DNA of 64,000 nt, taken from assembly GCA_905250025.1 (NCBI GenBank), contig CAJNOJ010000020.1, positions 62,001-126,000 of the forward strand. Direction: 5' to 3'. This DNA comes from Adineta ricciae (taxonomy: Eukaryota > Rotifera > Eurotatoria > Adinetida > Adinetidae). The position numbers were made by a program, and so were the translations under genes. Below, one piece after another: positions 12,585 to 25,971 of this stretch (the stretch's first letter is position 1; every line of letters begins with the position of its first letter). The notes beneath the pieces are model-generated. The model saw only the letters and a list, made by a program, of their open reading frames with translations. It made no database searches and had not been told where the DNA came from.

Positions 12585-12684
12585 GAAATATCTAAAAACA
12601 TACATTGAAATTGACTTCCTAAATTTTATTATGAAATATTCAAACTAGAAAGTGAACATTTATTCATTTCATCGAAACAAAAAT

Positions 12685-15600
12685 TTAAGAATCGGGCGAA
12701 GTTAACAGATAATCGTTAGTAATGTCCTTTGACCAATCAATATCAGCTAAAACAATGTTAACTTCACCTAGAACATGTTTATTGACATTTAAGATATTAT
12801 TCCAAACGCTGACACGCAACGTTCGCCTAAAATAATCGAAATGAGTTGATCGACTCAAAAGATTTCTGGACTTGCTTTTGAATCTCTGTTCGATCGATCT
12901 CATAGGTAAACTAAACGAAAAATAAAAGTTAAGAAAGTTCAGTAGGACAAAAAAACTCATACTGTTTCATTAAATATAGGATTTCGTGAATTGACTATGT
13001 TTCCTTTTCTCTTCGTTGATTTAGACTCATCAGGAATTAGATAACATTTACAATATGGTCGCGGTTCGTTTCCATTCGATAATGGCTAACGGTAAACAAA
13101 CAAAAGACGATTTAGAACGTTGAAATTTTTAACCTTACCAAATTACTAGCGTGACGAACCATAACGTATAGTTTACCATTTTCATACTTTAGTATTATAC
13201 CAATTTTCGCTCGATTATTGACCATTGGATCTTGGAAAACACGATCTCGTGGAGAAAAATCAATAGGAAAGAGACTTACATTCACTGTTTTTCTCTCGAC
13301 GGTCGTTCAGTTGTTGATCACGTTGGTCGGTTTGAAAAAATGTCGAAACTATATTGGACTGAATATGAAGGACAAATGATACAGTTGAGATCATTTCGAA
13401 AATTTGAGAAATTACTTCGATTATCTCATTGGTTGAAGTAAACAACTGTTTGAGAAATTCATTCATATCAAGAAGACGTTTTTGGGCGAGTATTCTATTT
13501 TCTGTTTGTTGAGACATTTTCATTTCGAAACCAATCGATGGAAACTGGTTGATCAAGCATTCATAGAACTCATATAATTCATTATATGTTCGATAATGAT
13601 ACGTTATATCCGACCGTTCAACTTTGAATTTATAGAGATAATGCTTCACAGGCACCCTTCGCTTTTCATAATCGATCACCTGTGCAGATTTGATTTTGTC
13701 TTCGTGAGTAATAGCGTAGGTACTCGGAACAAACGATGGGATTGTTTCACTTGCCGGCGAATTTGTTGAACTTAACGGTTGCGCCATTTTATGTATGAAG
13801 CCATTCAATCTCGTCCACGTTGAGTTGAGACTATCAACGATGAGATCGGTGAAATGTGTGATACTATCTGCATAGTTCTTCGATGGTGCTAAGCGCTCGT
13901 GAACAAAACGAACAGCATCGTAATTCAGATTTGGTATGTTCGATGAACAGAGATGGGAAAGAAGAAGCAGAAGCAACGAAGAATTCTGACGTAAAGTTGT
14001 AAACGCATTGCAGCACAGATCAACAAATTCATGCATCGCATCGTTCGAGGTACCACCGTAGGACATGGCATATAGCATTTGTTTAGTAAAGATGAACGGC
14101 GCCCGATCGCTGAAAATAAAAGTTAGAAACAATTTGCAAAAAATTATGAACACTTTCTATCGTGTAGGAACTTACCGATTGAACCATCCAAATTTTTGTG
14201 TATCACCTAGATATTTTCCAAAATCGATATGGAATAAATGTCCCGATTTTTTCACCATCACATTTTCATTGTGACGATCACCAATACCTAATATATACGT
14301 CGCCACGCAGTAACCTGCGCATGAGTACATTAAGTTATCGATTGCTGTATCAAGATCCCGTTCTGTAGTGTTATTCTTATACAGCCAATCATATAATGCT
14401 GATTCACCGAATGAACCCTTGATTGTCCCAAACGGTTTTTCGATGTCTAATAATGTTTCGCTGTCTTTGATCATTTCAATTAAACCGCAACGCTCTTGCG
14501 TCAAAACAACATCGAATAAACTCAATCGAAAATCGAAATTATTCGCTTGCCAAATCTGATCCATACATGATAATAATTGGAGAACGATTTGATCTTGCTA
14601 TAAGCAAAATTTGTCAAAGATTTTGATTGAATTACGAAACTTACACGTAAATCATCACCGATTTTGAACAGGGTTTGATACTTTTCTGAAGGAAAGCTGC
14701 TCGAATTAAACACCAGCTTCATTGGTAATGTGTATGAAGGGAATATTAAACATGCAGATACATCAATATTGTTTGTTTTGAAAGCAAATTGACATGGTAA
14801 ACGGCAGGATCGTTGGCCAGATTGGAAAAAGTCTTTATTGATGGCTTTCAATTGTTCACTTAAATATTCGACTCGATTCCTTTTAGATTCTTTGATTTCC
14901 AAACCGATCTTCTTTAAGTTTACACAGAGATCGTATTCGTTTTGTAATTCCACACGAAAATCATCGTTCATAACATACAATAATGCTAGCAACATATAAT
15001 AATAACGTGTAAAGTGGATACTTTCAGTTAAAATCAGTTGTCTCAGATACCAATAGAACTTATGTGCGAGATGACAGTTCCGTTGACACTGTTCAAGAAG
15101 ATATTCAATAATTGGTGATGAATAATCATGATCACATTTCATAATTTGCAAAAGTTGAGGAAGATATCGGAGAAGATCATGAGAGTCAACTTGTGACATA
15201 AACGACCGATAGGCACAGGATCGTATGAACATATCTGGAAAAGCTGCTAGGAGAAGTTCGAGCGCTTCGATTTCATTAATTGTACGTTGCTGAGTAATTG
15301 CATTGACAAAACCGTAAACATCAATTAAACTCGGATAATCCCAAACGGTGCGAGATTTTAGCAGTTTTGGTAAAGCATTTGGTCTGTGCATGAGGTAGAA
15401 TCGATGCGACCACAGATGGTAACGTTCATCATCAGAAAATTCACGAGATAAACTGCGAATATAAGCGCCTAGAATGTAAACTGATAAGGAAAAAAAACAC
15501 GCAAGAAATGATTTACGAACTTTCATCTAGTGCGTTGGAAGGGGATTGCTGCTTGCGATTGTCGATCGTTGGGTCACTCGTCAGCAAGATATTATGATCG

Positions 15601-18116
15601 ATGAGAAACAAACATCGTCGATCGAGTAATTGAGAAAGTTCTTCTTGTTTTTCTGAGCTGATTTCTGTTATATTTCTAGCTACGATATCCTTTCTCGCTG
15701 GAATATCTGGCCAGAAGTATGTGCGATTACCAAACGAAACAGTTAATATTGAACAATCCCGATCGGATACATTTCTCAATGAATAAAATCCAGTTCGATT
15801 CGCAGTTGTATAATCAATGATACCGAAGTATCGTTCGCCGGTGATAAGATGACGTTCGTGATCGAATAATGTTTGTGAGCACCAACCAATAAGACGCATG
15901 GACATCCCATCGAATACTTCTGAAACCAAAGATGTTAATATCGGGTCACTGTCGTCAGTAAAACTTGCGTAGATTTCGAATAAGATCAACGTTTCTCGTT
16001 GTAATCCACAAATATGCGCGTCGACAAATGAAAGTTGTTGATCAAATCGGACTTGGGAGAAATTGTCCTGAGATGTATTACGTACGAAGGACATTAATCG
16101 TGTCATTTGCTTGTCTCGTGTTTTGTTTCCATAACAGAGACGAGCGATCACACGAACTGTTTTGACATTTGATGGTAACGAAAAGAGACTATCGATATGA
16201 ACAGTGAATAACTCTGAAGAGCTGGTAATTGGTTGCCAAATCGATGCAATCGGCTAAAATTGAGACGTGAGAAAAATGAATGGAACNCTGCGATGTATTA
16301 CGTACGAACGACATTAATCGTGTCATTTGCTTGTCTCGTGTTTTGTTTCCATAACAGAGACGAGCGATCACACGAACTGTTTTGACATTTGATGGTAACG
16401 AAAAGAGACTATCGATATGAACAGTGAATAACTCTGAAGAGCTGGTAATTGGTTGCCAAATCGATGCAATCGGCTAAAATTGAGACGTGAGAAAAATGAA
16501 TGGAACATAAGAGTGATGTTTTACCGATGAGGAGAGATATTTTTCGATATCAATCACTTGATTGGTGTTATTGCAAACTTCTAATTCATACGGAATTAAA
16601 AACGCTTGGCAATATGTTTGAATATATTTCATTAGTGTAGAAAGTGAATGAAATAATAATTGAGAGAGATGTTCTTGTGTGCCGCGAGAGGAATGTTTCA
16701 TCAATTCGATATTGTAATTTCTCAGTTGATTGTATTTATCGAGGATCATTGATGATTGAATATCCGAACATGTTAGTTGAATTTTTTTCATGCAATTGAT
16801 CAGTTCCTGAATGGATTTGATGCAATCTTCGATGGAATTCATCACGAAGCTGGGACTGAGTAGCCTATTGATACACTGTTCAGTTTGCTCGAGAAGTCGA
16901 TTGATCTTTTCGCGGAATTCTTCTAACCAACGAGAATCGAATGAACGTGTTGGATAAGATGTGAAATACTTGTTTTTAATCAGCGATTTCAATGGTCTGA
17001 AGCAAAGCGAACAAAAGGAAATCAGGAAAATTCAATAAGTGCATAAATACTTGTTCGGTTTATTCGTTGGAAAATATTTCTGCTGTTCGTTCAAACAGAA
17101 GCGTTCGAAACTAATCTGTTCTTGCGCTTTGGAGATTGATACTGGCTTTTGAACGAGTACAAACTGAACTGGTTTAAGCGAATGAAGACAATTATATACA
17201 TATTCGATGTTGGATAAGACATCGTCGTTGTGTAAATATTCTTCGTGGGAACGAAGTTTAAGTATCGATTGCTCCACATCAAATGATATGGTGTTTTGCA
17301 ATTGTCGTAGAATTTCCTGTACTGTTGATTCTAAGCTCACTTTTGTTAAGCGTGTAGGCTCTTTAGAATCGGAATGAAAGATGTGAAGAGTAACCGATTG
17401 TTGAAGTTGTTCGATATGTTGAGAAGTACGATGCTGAATATGTTTACAGTAGTAAATATCGTCGATCAAAGACTAAAATTTAGCATTCCAGTAGAAGTAC
17501 TCATCAAATCATGGAAGATGAAGAGCAATGATGTGAGTAAGAGCGACAAGACCTAGTGAATCGTTTCCTGTCATAGACATAGCTGATCAAAGGTCATTTC
17601 AGAAAATGTGTTCTTACTATCAGTTATTAGTTCACTTACTTGTTTCGATGAATTGTCATTTCGAATTCGTTCAGCAAGTTGGCTTAATGGCTTTAATTCA
17701 GCAGACGATGTCAATTTCAATCGTAATTTGATAGGATGAGGATAAAATGGAGATGTCTGAGTGTTTGGCTGTACAAACGCCAGTGTCGACGGTCTCCCAT
17801 CAACTTGTTTCAACGGATCAAATACGTCAAATAGCGATGCATCATTCGCATCTATCATATTCATCAAATCCTTGGACATGGAATTGAAATTTCCAATTTC
17901 ACTCATAGGTGATGGTTTAACGGGAATAGTTGTTGTTTTGTTTTCTGATAGACTGAACAGATCAAGAAGATCTGGGAACAATGGATTTTGTAACATCGAT
18001 GGAGATTCTTTACTATGTAGTGTTGTTGACGCAACCGGTGACGGTATTGGGGAATTCTCAGTAGTTGTTGGTAAAACTATATTAGGTAGTAGTGGACGAC
18101 GATCCTTCGATGACAT
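12685..18116 (-). CDS. Class II phosphatidylinositol 3-kinase (PIK3C2-like)
   Basis: Large multi-exon gene with the complete class II layout, read on the minus strand from the ATG at 18116. A Ser/Pro-rich N-terminus contains a clathrin-adaptor-like LFDVFDPLK stretch. A Ras-binding domain lies at about 17080-17450. The C2 domain starts at IASIWQPITSSSELFTVHID (16252) and runs to about 15540. The helical PIK domain (about 14790-15480) has DLLRYLPQLLQIMK. In the kinase domain the catalytic loop is LGIGDRHNENVM (about 14262-14290) and the activation loop starts HIDFGKYLG. A PX domain (HYLYKFKVERSDITYHYRTY, about 13380-13660) and a C-terminal C2 domain (to 12685) complete it. Such enzymes make PI3P and PI(3,4)P2 in endocytosis. 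The gene is interrupted by a single N and a duplicated 219-nt segment at 16068-16506, probably an assembly error. Confidence 0.9.
16068..16506. repeat. 219-nt direct repeat flanking a single N (assembly scar)
   Basis: Bases 16068-16286 and 16288-16506 match at 217 of 219 positions (differences at 16071/16291 and 16089/16309), separated only by one N at 16287. Each copy holds the same intron 3' end and the start of the PI3K C2 exon. Using one copy gives a normal C2 domain; using both breaks the gene. This is what unmerged overlapping contig ends look like. Confidence 0.9.
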
Positions 18117-18374
18117 CGCTATTTCAGAGTTTATTTAGTGAAAGACTATTTAAACTATGAAAAGAATGGGAAGAAAAGGTTCTTTTACATTAACCGATGA
18201 TAATAATTACTTGACAAAAAAAAACAAAAACATGACACTGAAAGATAACGGAGACGAAAGAGATCTTCTTCTTCTTCTTCTTCAAATGATATTTTATTCT
18301 CGAAATGAAATCGAATGACATAATCACTACCATAGATGGCGTTGTTCAATAGTTTGAAAATTTTCTTTATTCAT

Positions 18375-20239
18375 TCATTTATTCGTAAACATATGTGTAT
18401 TCTTTTCTGAATTTAACAAATCAGTTACAGCCTGTTGTCCTAATATGTAAGCTAGTTTCAATGCATCTTCCTTGGCATATAACGCCGTACATGTACTTGG
18501 TTCATCCGAATGTTGAGCTCTTGTCAAGGTTGTTTTCTTCTTTTCTTCGACATGTGGTAGTGTTAGGAAATGTACTATTTCAGGATAGAAATGTCCGTAA
18601 GATGGTAGATCATAGAATAGAATATGTCGAATGCCTTTGATACGATATCGATGATAGAAGTGAAATCGTTCGGTCATTAACAGAAAACGAACTTCTCGAT
18701 GATAGAAGATGTTTCTCGCTAGAAGAACTTGCTTTTTCGTTGAATATTCGCTCAGTGTTAAATAATTGAACTGTTTGTGTTTCTCCGTACGCATATAGTT
18801 TCTCAAACGAACAAAATCGAAATACGACGAGAGATAAATCAATGTGTGATCATAAGTCGATGTGTCGAAACGAGGAAGAATATGTTCAACGAAGTAATTA
18901 AATCGTAACGTTGGATCACACACGGGTATACGTTGAAATAGTTGAGGAAATGCTGATAATGGACGTATATACCCATTCAGCGGAAAATGCGGTTGTATCA
19001 AGCATTGTCCAGCATAGTTCATTGCAAAACGATGAAACAAACTAAGAAATAGTGGACTTGTGAATGACGAGAGAACGATTAGTTGACGATAGAAACGTGC
19101 CCAACCATTCAATGACCAATAGCGTATGCGAGAAAAGTCTGTTGTTGCTGTAGCTTGCTGTGGGATGACATTCAGATTCTCTAAGATAAAGAATAGATGA
19201 TCGAGATTTTGCATGGATAAGATATCCAGTTGATCGATGTAAACGCATTCGATTGAAGAGAGAAAGTCAGCGATTGTTGAAGCATTGTTCGCTGACGAAT
19301 CTTGATCTTTGTCGTCATCATCGGAATCGGAATTATCAGATGCTTCCGCACGTTTACGTTTTTGACGACGCTTTTCAAGTAATGTTCGAAGACCGACCGG
19401 TGAAACAATGAGAAAATCGGATTTGTAAACCGATTGAAAGAATTTCAATGATTTACGTGTTACAGATATGCCTGCAAATGAACACTATTTCTTATCTGTC
19501 GAATATCATGTCGTCAACACTTACCTAATCGAAAATGATCATCGATATTGCCACTGAATATTTCATTGTATTCATCGGAAGTTCGTTGGAATTTTCCATC
19601 GTTCGCTGGGGTATCGATTTCACTCCCACCATATTCTTCTTTGAATCGTTTTCGGTGACTCATTTGTAATTGATCATCCTTTTCGCTGTCATCATTGGTG
19701 AGAAGGAGATTTTCAAAACAGTTTACTATTCGTCGAACACTTTCACGAAATGGAACGATGATAAGTACTTTCGGTCGGGAGAAACCTTGATCACGATAAT
19801 CCAGATCGGGATTCTCCTTTAATTTCGCATTGTGAGATAATACACGGGAACGGGTTTTCAAAACATGATTTATCAGATGTAAACAGATAACAAATCGTAG
19901 TTGTTCGCCGACATCGTTCGAATTCGTTCGGTTTGGGTAGTAAACATCGTAATATTTATGAATTAGCGAGAAGAAATCTAGCTGTAAGGGTGTTAATTGA
20001 CTACCTGAGTTTTCGATATTTGACAAAAGAGATTTTTTGATTGCGAATGAATCAAGATTAGTGACTGGACATGGCAGAATCGGCGATTTGTCCGTAAATG
20101 TCGATGCAAACTGACAAGAACCAAGTGACAACGATGAGAGTTCACTCGTCGTTTTCGATGATTTCTTATTGATTTGTGCTTCATCAATCAATGTTTCGAA
20201 ATGTGACAGAAATGGATCTTCTCTAGTCGCCGTTTCCAT
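18375..20239 (-). CDS. UTP25: U3 snoRNP component UTP25 (DIEXF homolog)
   Basis: Small-subunit processome protein needed for 18S rRNA maturation in the nucleolus; vertebrate name digestive organ expansion factor. Two exons (19525-20239 and 18375-19471, 53-nt intron) give about 603 residues. The ATG at 20239 (METATREDPFLSHF) is used because the open frame upstream has no ATG. Family hallmarks: LTPLQLDFFSLIHKYYDVYY, RPKVLIIVPFRESVRRIV, DDHFRLGISVTRKSLKFF, FLIVSPVGLRTLLEK, an acidic insert, SIECVYIDQLDILSMQNLDHL, TLIYLSSYFDFVRLRNYMR, RHILFYDLPSYGHFYPEIV. The fold is DEAD-helicase-like but without standard ATPase motifs, as known for the family. It is shorter than human UTP25 (about 756) because the acidic N-terminus is reduced. 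Confidence 0.9.
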
Positions 20240-20670
20240 CCTTGCGAGATCTAGAAAAAAAGAGGAAAACACCGAACAGATTTTCCATTCCGGCTGCAAA
20301 GTTTCGAAAGACCGAACAATTTGTTCATCCTCCAATTAGCTTGGACGTGTGTCATAGCCAATCAGCAACGATATAGTAGAAAGCGCCATCTATCGATCAC
20401 CGATAATCAAATAGATATTGAAAAATCTTTCAAAGTTTTTTCTTCATTTAATCACATGCAAATTTCCGGATATTATTCAACTAATCCTAGTCTCTTTCTC
20501 GAACATACTTCTCATTCTGATTGGCTAATGAACATGAGACAAAGACATGACTGCGCTTTGTATATATATAACCCCCCGTTCGCTGTTTCGAAGCAAGAGT
20601 TAGTCGTACATATCATATTATTTTCCCTTAGAATATTTTGATTTTTTGTTTTTCAATTATCATCTCTACG
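20240..20670. promoter_or_regulatory. Divergent UTP25/akirin promoter with CCAAT boxes, octamer and TATA
   Basis: 431 bp separate the two start codons. The spacer holds AGCCAATCAG at 20356-20365, an inverted CCAAT box GATTGGCTAAT at 20519-20529, an ATGCAAAT octamer at 20456-20463, and a TATA-like run TATATATATA at 20561-20570, about 100 bp before the akirin ATG. Motif identity is seen directly; function is inferred. Confidence 0.5.
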
Positions 20671-21156
20671 ATGTTGGCAGTTGCATCACTAAAACGTTCG
20701 CTGGAATTCGATCCAGTTGAACAAGGTGTTAAACGTAAACGAGCTGAGCTGAAATTACCAACAACAACAACGTCATTCACATTAAACAACACTCCTTCAT
20801 CACCATCGAAACAATCATCGATATTTACATCCTCGCCTATAAACAAACAAGCAATCAAATCATCATCGTTAAGTTCCATCTCATCGTCACCATCATCAAC
20901 AGCCGATGACAAACCGATGTTTACATACATCCAAACTGCTCAAATGTGTGCTCGACTTTTACGTGAACAAGATAAATCCATACGTGAACAGTATGAACAA
21001 CTATTAGCCACGAAACGTAATGAACAATACGAACAATTCGTGATATATTCCCATGATAACATTCATCGAAATTCTTCCAAAGAGAAGTTAGTTCACTTCA
21101 GCCAACCACAAGAATCCGATCAGACATCCATTGAAGATTTGTCTTATATATCATGA
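20671..21156 (+). CDS. Akirin nuclear protein
   Basis: Single-exon ORF of 161 residues from the ATG at 20671. The N-terminus SLKRSLEFDPVEQGVKRKR carries the family's conserved LKR-LEFDP block and basic nuclear localisation signal. A Ser/Thr-rich middle follows, then the conserved helical C-terminus: MFTYIQTAQMCARLLREQDK, REQYEQLLATKRNEQYEQF, ending in the typical SYIS. Akirins have no catalytic domain; they bridge transcription factors (Twist, Relish/NF-kB) to SWI/SNF chromatin remodelling and aid proteasome import. Size is close to insect and vertebrate akirins (about 190-200), the shortfall being in the linker. Confidence 0.9.
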   Translation: MLAVASLKRSLEFDPVEQGVKRKRAELKLPTTTTSFTLNNTPSSPSKQSSIFTSSPINKQAIKSSSLSSISSSPSSTADDKPMFTYIQTAQMCARLLREQDKSIREQYEQLLATKRNEQYEQFVIYSHDNIHRNSSKEKLVHFSQPQESDQTSIEDLSYIS

Positions 21157-22355
21157 ACATTTGTTTCTTTTTCTGCGTACATATTATACATACGATCTTA
21201 TTTCTTCTCTTTATTTAAATGTTTTGCCATATATACATACACACACACACACACACATTATAGTTATTAAAGAAAAGCATGAAATTATCGAAGTAAAGTT
21301 TTCTTCTTCAATCAATTGATTAAAAGTATTATATTGAACGATCAGAACATTTTTCTATCAATAAAAAATCACCAGGTCTTCGTGGAGAAGGTTAAACTTT
21401 CTATTTATTTGTGATTTATTCCTTGTGTATCGATTTTCAGTGACCTTGTTGAATTATATCCATGTGGAGATATATATATATATATCGGTTGTCTCCTGAA
21501 AGATAATCATTTTGGATGAGTAGAGAAAGTATTTCGAAATGTCGACAAGCGTATATTTGATGAGAAAACTTGTTTTCACAATCGTCATTTGCACAGATCT
21601 ACGTCAGTGAGGCAAATTCCGACCAGAACGAGTTTTCACGGTTATCATTCGATCGATAAAGTCGTGTATGTACGCATGAAAATTAATATGCAAGTGTGCT
21701 TTGCTATTACTGTTATTTACAAGCTATTACGAACGTATATTATTCATTTGAGTTCGCTCGAGAAGACAGCAACGAGTCTTATTCGTTTCTCATTAGGAAG
21801 TGGGAAGTGTAATTAGAATTGATTTCACATGGATTATCTTTTCGGAGTGTCTGATATTCTAATCGAACATTACCGATGATCTTTTCATTGAACGTACAAA
21901 TGCATTAGTTGGAGTGCCGTACGATAATAGCTTTCGCGCTAATGACATGTTCAAACATATACACGTACTTGTGAGAATAATTCGGATTCAAGGATGTGAC
22001 CTTAAAATATGAATATGATTTGAAATTTTTTTCAAATTTGCTCGTTAATGAATCGTTTCTTCTCTTTTTTTTTCGTACGTGTGATCAATCTATTTTATCG
22101 ATCATCTCGATTTCTCGAAAAAGAACGAATAGTCATCACGCATACACACAAATAAACGTACATAAAAAAAAGAAGAAGACAATGATGATGAGCAGAAATA
22201 AATGAAACAACAAACAAACAAACCAAAATAGCGAGCGGGAAAAACACATGAATAAATATACACACGCGCGTGCGCGCATACACATGAAATGAAAAAGATA
22301 TGTGAATCAAGAATAATAGTGATAAAAACCAACCAAACAGAGATTTGGGTATCTA
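21157..22355. other. Spacer between akirin and Enhancer of polycomb
   Basis: About 1.2 kb with no supported gene. Contains a (CA)n run near 21238-21257, a (TA)n run near 21472-21485, and an alternating CACACGCGCGTGCGCGCATACAC tract at 22261-22283. The two genes converge here, so part is 3' UTR. Confidence 0.5.
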
Positions 22356-25300
22356 TCAAGAATCAAGGGTGGTCACCGGTGTCGATGATGCAAAATTATG
22401 GGTTTTAGTCGTTGGAAGAATATGATGAAGTTGAACGAATTGAACCAGACCACATGATGACGGTGATGAGGGTGGTGGTGTCGATGGAGTCACGTGCGTC
22501 GGAAAATATGGCGTTGATTGAGATAATACGTACGAGGTTGATGATGGTTTGCTAAAAAATGGTTGCTGTTGTTGTTCTCGTTGCTGTGAAACATCTATTT
22601 CATTCTGATTTATCGGCAACGATGATGATGGTGGAGTAGGTGGTGTTGAAATCAACATGATCTGTTGAGGTGTTGACACAACAGCTGTTGAAGGTAACGA
22701 TAAAGGTGGTAGGGGTGAGGTCGAAGGTGATGGTGGTTCTGGTTCAACGACTGTTGATAATGCTTGACTGATATGATGAGATGAAAATGAATATGAATGA
22801 TTAAGTTCAATCGATGTTGAGGGTCTATGTTTACCACCTGTATGAGGTACTATGGGTAAATTCGAGTTATTTGCATGATCAAACGAAGCGTCCAAATGTA
22901 TGGGATTGGATGTGAATGACTTCGATTGATAATGATGCGCTAATGATGTTGTGTGCTTCTGGACGGTTAAATGCGAATGTAAATTATATGATTCAGTGAG
23001 TGATGGTTGTGCTGACCGTTGCCATAGTACATGTCTAGAAAAACGCAGATAACAGTTTAGATGCTATAATGTACTTACCTTGAATGTTACAACATACTTG
23101 TATGTGAAATGTGATTTGACTGTTGATAGAGGAAAGATTGTTTCATCAATTGAATCATTATTTTCTTGTTCAACATGACGATCGTAGAGCAATCTAGATC
23201 ACAATTACGTACATATATGCAATACGTATCGCATCTGATCGACAAATCGTAAGAATATTCGTACCTTCCGCCTCGACCGATGCGTACGCGTCGCTTCCCG
23301 TAATGATTACCATCAGAGCAAGCGAGAGAGTAATACGATGAAAAACTGGAACGTTGTGATGGAATACGCTGTTGCTGATCCTGGTCAATTGGCTAGAAAA
23401 GAACGATATTGAACTTGATGCGGATGACAAATATTTACCCTCAGATATCTGCATCCTGTCTTAGGTCGAAATTGCCAAGGATCAGTTGCTTCTTCGTCAT
23501 CAACACTCGTTTCTGTTCCATCTAGTCTACTATTTATATTTTCATTTGTATTTGATAATACAGATGAACCGTCCTGCAAAAGAACACGTCGATTCGTGCT
23601 ATTTTCAAGCTCCTAAAAGCATTCATTGAAAGGAAAACTAAACTTTCGAAATCCTATTCTACATACCTCTCTTTGCTGCAATTTTCTTGCTGCTTCAAGC
23701 AGTTGAGCTTTGAGCAGGATCGCACCTTCGGGTGTACTATCTGCTAGGGACCACAAATCATTTGATGAAAGATTTCGGTGAGTTTTTCCTTGTTTGACTA
23801 TCCCTGGGAGGGATTTTTTCAAACGACGTCGACCACTCTGCTGTTGTGTAGGTGAATAAACAGCATTTGATGGTGACAATCGTTCAAGAAGTGATTGTGG
23901 TGGGATGGAAGATGATTGTGATCCCATATTATATACATGTGATGAAGGTGGTGTCGATAGCAACTGTGTTAGTTTATCAGTCTAAAATAAAAGTCTCATG
24001 TGTCAGAGAGAGAGATACTTGATTGAATCAACTTGAAGTCAGCTTACGTGATTAGTCTTTTTATGTGAAGTTTTAAATCGTTTGATTTTCTGTTGTAATG
24101 AATCGTTAGGATCAATGGATAGTGGTCGCGATTGAATAGGCGACTGTAGTAGACTAGCTAATGATGTTGCAGACAAGTGATTCTTCTTATGATTTTCGAG
24201 ACGAATCAGCTGTGTTAGCAATTGCTGATGGTGTGCAGACATGAAGTTCTGACTACTGTTCATCAGTGACGATGTTTTCAAATGGGAACGAGCATGATGA
24301 CGATTTCGATCTGGATTCGTCGACAACGATGCAGGCGATGGAATTTCATCATCCGATTTTGACTCACATCTGGACGAGCATAGAATAAAAAGGCAGACAA
24401 CACACAGAGTTCCCTAAGCGAGACTCTCCGGTTGCCACCGACGACGGGTGGACAGACAGCGTACCGTGCTTGGAAAATTGATAGTGCGCATTCGAGCCGC
24501 GATGCTTTGGTTGTCTCACGCAGTTTGATCAGATTTGTTAACTTCCTACGAATTTCAAAAAGCAAAATACGCCGTGAAACGAGTGTCGTCAATGTGTACA
24601 TGAACTTACAAGACGGCTTCGAAATTAGCACGTAGTTTGAGCATAGAGAGATAGGCTTGCTCATCATTCTTTCGATTCTATAAAGAGAAATCTCTGGTAG
24701 GTCAAACAAGGAAAATCTTTATCGATTTTTACTTTTCGTGTAGTCATCTTTTCTACACGCCGTCGAAAAGCAACATATGGATGTTGTTTGCCTTTCTCTT
24801 CTTTGATATCACGTTCTGTGAGCAGACGCGTCTTCAATCGTTTGTCCTAATCATGTTTGGAAAAAGAAGAACAAAAAAACAAACGCTAAAATATGATGCA
24901 ATGGACGATAAAACACATGAACGAATCGTTTTTCAGTGTGTTTTAAATCTCGATGTGCTTTCAAAGATAATTTATACTTAAGAAAATGTACCCGTATTGT
25001 TCGTCGTTCATGCCAAAACTTGTAGACGGTTTTTATGTGTAAATCATTGGTAAGAGACGGATGTGTCGATGCAAACAGTGTTCGTGCTTCATCCAACGAG
25101 ACAAGTGTTCGCGTACTTGCATTCTCAAGTTCATCAAAAATCGTTTCGTACTCCAAACAGGTAAGCTCGGGACATATCGTCTGTCCTGACTTGGTGAACC
25201 AGTTATGGTCAATTTCATCCATATCATATTCAGGTTCGTCAGATTCGAGCTGTAGAGCTAGTAGAGAGAGAATATGCTGATGAGATACAACGAAATCAAC

Positions 25301-25971
25301 GAGGAGATGCATTTCATACGTTGGAGACGAATGAGTTCTTTAGGTAAAACAACAGTCGCTGGATAGATCGATTGACTATTTGGATCCTCGAATAGGTTTG
25401 GAATTGGAACAGCGCGCATCTTAGCTGATCCAAGACGACGTTGAGCATCGAGAGCATTTTGAAGATGATATTCCTAGAAGAAAAGTATTCAAATGGTTTG
25501 TTAATCATTCTATTCAGAAAAATGAACATTGCCAATTTCCTCGCGAACTCTTTTAACTTGAGTTATAAATTATGTTTCTCATTGTATCAACACATACTAC
25601 GAAAAGTCAATATTTGTTATGGGATCACATACAAGCTAGTCGACTCTTATAAGTCATCTTTAAACTCAGAAAAATATTCATTATTTCCTTCCCGAATCGA
25701 TAAGAAATGAAATGTTATCTACCGCTTCTTCTTCTCGTTCCATTCCTGATACAAAAGGCATCTGTGGTACACATCGTTGTGGTAGTTGTGAAGTCGATCC
25801 AGTTGACTGTTGAGTTGCGTTTGTGGATGCAAGAGAAACGAGAAGATTGTTACTAGAAGATGACTGTGTCGTTGAATTCGTAAGATTATTATTGTCATCG
25901 TGTTGGTCGACGAGCAGTCGGATACGTTTACTCGGATCGAGATTTCGTGCTCGAAATAGAGGTCGATTCAT
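22356..25971 (-). CDS. Enhancer of polycomb (EPC/Epl1) homolog
   Basis: Scaffold subunit of the NuA4/TIP60 histone acetyltransferase complex. On the minus strand the ATG at 25971 gives MNRPLFRARNLDPSKRIRLL, the conserved EPcA start. Next come VPQMPFVSGMEREEE, then EPEYDMDEIDHNWF, LEYETIFDELENAS and LDEARTLF (about 25030-25280), TVYKFWHERRTIR, HPYVAFRRRVEKM, KNDEQAYLSMLKLR (region 24650-24790) and the helical TILEL-like segment LTNLIKLRETTKASRL. Downstream exons carry DPWQFRPKTGCRYLR (about 23450-23500), matching the family's FxRKxGC block, and a long Ser/Pro/Gln-rich tail ending at 22356. Introns are short. The tail (22356-23200) is assigned to this gene from continuity and composition; borders are uncertain. 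Confidence 0.83.

Noticed and set aside
16068-16506. Real tandem duplication of a PI3K exon
   Set aside because: The single N between near-identical ends and the broken reading frame fit an assembly scar better.
20240-20335. N-terminal extension of UTP25
   Set aside because: The extended frame has no ATG, and a splice-like AG lies between it and the ATG at 20239.
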